A stretch of DNA of 6,276 bases from assembly GCA_964559275.1 (NCBI GenBank), contig CAZLGC010000050.1:1-6276 (forward strand). The letters are read 5' to 3'. Of this stretch, positions 4,863 to 6,276 are shown in pieces. Numbering within the stretch: the stretch's first letter is position 1; every line of letters begins with the position of its first letter. Both the position numbers and the translations under genes were made by a program. The DNA is from CAZLGC01 sp964559275. GTDB taxonomy: Bacteria; Patescibacteriota; CALEFQ01. The notes under the pieces were generated by a model that did not search any database, was not told the origin of the DNA, and saw only the letters and a list, made by a program, of their open reading frames with translations.

Positions 4863-6236
4863 ATGAAGAAACCAAGCATGGATATCCGTCCGCAACGTAA
4901 GGACCAGGCCGCCAAACCTAAGTCTGATTTAGATGTTGCCAAGGCTAAGAAGTTTTCCGAAGCTATCGGCGAGAATACTGAATCCTCTACATCTGCTGAC
5001 AAAGTGGCTGAATCGACTCCTGAGACTAGTGATACCAGTTCACCTCCTTCACCCCCTATGGAAAAAACTAAAAAAAGATTCTGGAAGGATTGGAGCAAGA
5101 AGCAAAGAACGGTTTTTGTAGTTATTTTGGTTGCTGTTATAGCGGCAGCCGCTTTTCTGACCTACTGGTACGGATTTGCCCAGCGCGGCGAGATTGAAGA
5201 ACCACCGCCGCCGGAAGAAGAACCGACCGGACCCCTGACGCGCAGCCCGCTCACTGGTATCGAAATGCCTCCGGCCACTGCTGAGCAGACGCCGATGGCA
5301 ATTGTAATCGAAAATCTGACTACCGTACGCCCGCAATCTGGTATGAGTCGAGCCGACGTTGTCTATGAGTTTCTAGCTGAGGGCGGGATCACGAGATTCT
5401 TGGTGATTTTTGCTTCTAATGATGTTTTGGAACCTGATTTGATCGGCCCGGTGCGCAGTTTACGGGAATATTTTGTTCCGGTTGGTCTAGAATTGCTGGC
5501 TCCGGTTTACCACGTTGGTGGTGCTCCTAACGCTCTGGCGAGAGCCCGGGACTGGGGCATGCGCGATGTTAACCAGTTCTTCGATTCCAAGTATTTCTGG
5601 CGTGACAGCTCCGTTAACGGCCAGGGGGCCCCACACAATATGTGGACTCGGATGCCGGAAGTTAAGTATGCTGTACGTGATCACAGTTGGCCTCAGGATG
5701 ATGGCAAGAATCTTCGTGCCTGGGAATTTACAGACGAAGCCGAAGAAAATGAGCGTGGTACAATTACGCAGATTCATATTCCTTTTTCAAACGGGCGTTA
5801 TAATGTCACCTGGGTGTATGATAAGACCAAGAATCGGTTTGACCGCTACCAAGGTGATGGCACTGACGAGCCGCACCTGGATCGAAACAATGACGAGCAG
5901 CTGACTGCGCGCAACATAGTAGTCCAGTACTGCGAAAGTTACCCATTACCGGGCGACGACAAAAGCCGGATAGTTATCCATAATGAGGAAGGCGAAGGTG
6001 ACGCTCTGGCTTTCTTTAACGGTGAAGTTATAGAGGCGACCTGGAAGAAGGAAAATCATGATGCTCGCACTATCTTCTATAAGCGGGGAACCGATGAGGA
6101 AATTGAATTCATTCCCGGACAGTTCTGGGTCGAGGTCGTTCCCAATGATAAAGAAGTCTACTGGGAAGAAGAGGGTGATTTGTCCGGCGAGGAAGAGGAA
6201 ACCGTAGAAACTGAAACAGGTGAAGAGGTTTTATAG
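4863..6236 (+). CDS. membrane-anchored DUF3048 (YerB-like) protein
   Basis: A 457-residue protein. Residues 1-80 are polar, Ser/Thr/Pro/Lys-rich and probably cytoplasmic and disordered. One hydrophobic helix follows (about 83-104). A proline/glutamate linker (EEPPPPEEEP) leads to the DUF3048 region (about 124-432). Family hallmarks are SPLTGIEM (128-134), MAIVIEN then RPQSGMSRADVVYEFLAEGG (156-175) and ITRFLVIFAS, IGPVRSLREYF (194-204), YHVGGAP (216-222), GAPHNMWTRM (255-264), and in the C-terminal half YDKTKNRFDRYQGDG and LTARNIVVQY (347-356). The end is very acidic. DUF3048 includes Bacillus subtilis YerB, a lipoprotein; here a transmembrane anchor replaces the lipobox. The reaction or ligand is not established, and surface exposure is inferred from topology. 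The ATG at 4863 has no Shine-Dalgarno but fits the promoter. It is a single-gene unit closed by a terminator. Confidence 0.92.
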   Translation: MKKPSMDIRPQRKDQAAKPKSDLDVAKAKKFSEAIGENTESSTSADKVAESTPETSDTSSPPSPPMEKTKKRFWKDWSKKQRTVFVVILVAVIAAAAFLTYWYGFAQRGEIEEPPPPEEEPTGPLTRSPLTGIEMPPATAEQTPMAIVIENLTTVRPQSGMSRADVVYEFLAEGGITRFLVIFASNDVLEPDLIGPVRSLREYFVPVGLELLAPVYHVGGAPNALARARDWGMRDVNQFFDSKYFWRDSSVNGQGAPHNMWTRMPEVKYAVRDHSWPQDDGKNLRAWEFTDEAEENERGTITQIHIPFSNGRYNVTWVYDKTKNRFDRYQGDGTDEPHLDRNNDEQLTARNIVVQYCESYPLPGDDKSRIVIHNEEGEGDALAFFNGEVIEATWKKENHDARTIFYKRGTDEEIEFIPGQFWVEVVPNDKEVYWEEEGDLSGEEEETVETETGEEVL

Positions 6237-6246
6237 ATAAAAAATT

Positions 6247-6276
6247 CGGGGCCGGATTATATCCGGCCCCGTTTTT
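6247..6276 (+). terminator. strong Rho-independent terminator after DUF3048 gene
   Basis: An 11-bp, mostly GC stem (6247-6257 with 6261-6271) has a 3-nt loop and is followed by five T residues that run to the window end. It starts 10 nt after the stop codon, the same distance as the other two terminators here. The T-tract is cut by the window edge. Confidence 0.93.

Noticed and set aside
1..6276. Mobile element, CRISPR array, toxin-antitoxin or defence system
   Set aside because: I found no transposase, integrase, spaced direct repeats, target-site duplications or toxin-antitoxin gene pairs. Gene content is housekeeping and small membrane proteins.

Overview
The window looks like a chromosomal stretch from a bacterium of the Candidate Phyla Radiation (Patescibacteria, probably Parcubacteria-like). 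The evidence is indirect. The genes are small and mostly stand alone, Shine-Dalgarno sequences are nearly absent, and there is a family-typical mix of short membrane proteins of unknown role. These include a DUF4190-like protein, an FxLYD-like protein and a short CxxC/CxxC zinc-ribbon protein. TGA ends rodA, so the standard bacterial code is consistent with the sequence. No rRNA, tRNA, CRISPR array, insertion sequence or phage gene is visible.

Layout, left to right. Bases 1-64 are AT-rich with no gene. A small minus-strand membrane/coiled-coil protein (65-388) diverges from a plus-strand single-pass membrane protein with a four-cysteine motif (485-1480). Their promoters lie back to back. A terminator then precedes a RodA/FtsW-family peptidoglycan polymerase (1573-2685), a zinc-ribbon protein (2781-3092) and ribosomal protein L25 (3183-3929), all on plus and each with its own promoter. 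A symmetric terminator (3940-3975) separates L25 from two convergent minus-strand genes (3982-4302, 4327-4725) for proline-rich small membrane proteins. A divergent promoter region (4726-4862) with a long dyad leads to a membrane-anchored DUF3048 protein (4863-6236), closed by a strong terminator at the window end.

Functionally this is mainly envelope and housekeeping: one cell-wall polymerase, one ribosomal protein, and five predicted membrane proteins of unknown role. I see no coherent new multi-gene system such as defence, secondary metabolism or a mobile element. The most distinctive signal is in the control regions. Nearly every gene has its own close-to-consensus sigma70-type promoter with 16-17 bp spacing. 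Several predicted transcription starts fall at or within about 10 nt of the start codon, implying leaderless or nearly leaderless mRNAs. Two divergent pairs have abutting or overlapping -35 boxes. The L25 leader contains a tiny ORF that could be a leaderless leader peptide.
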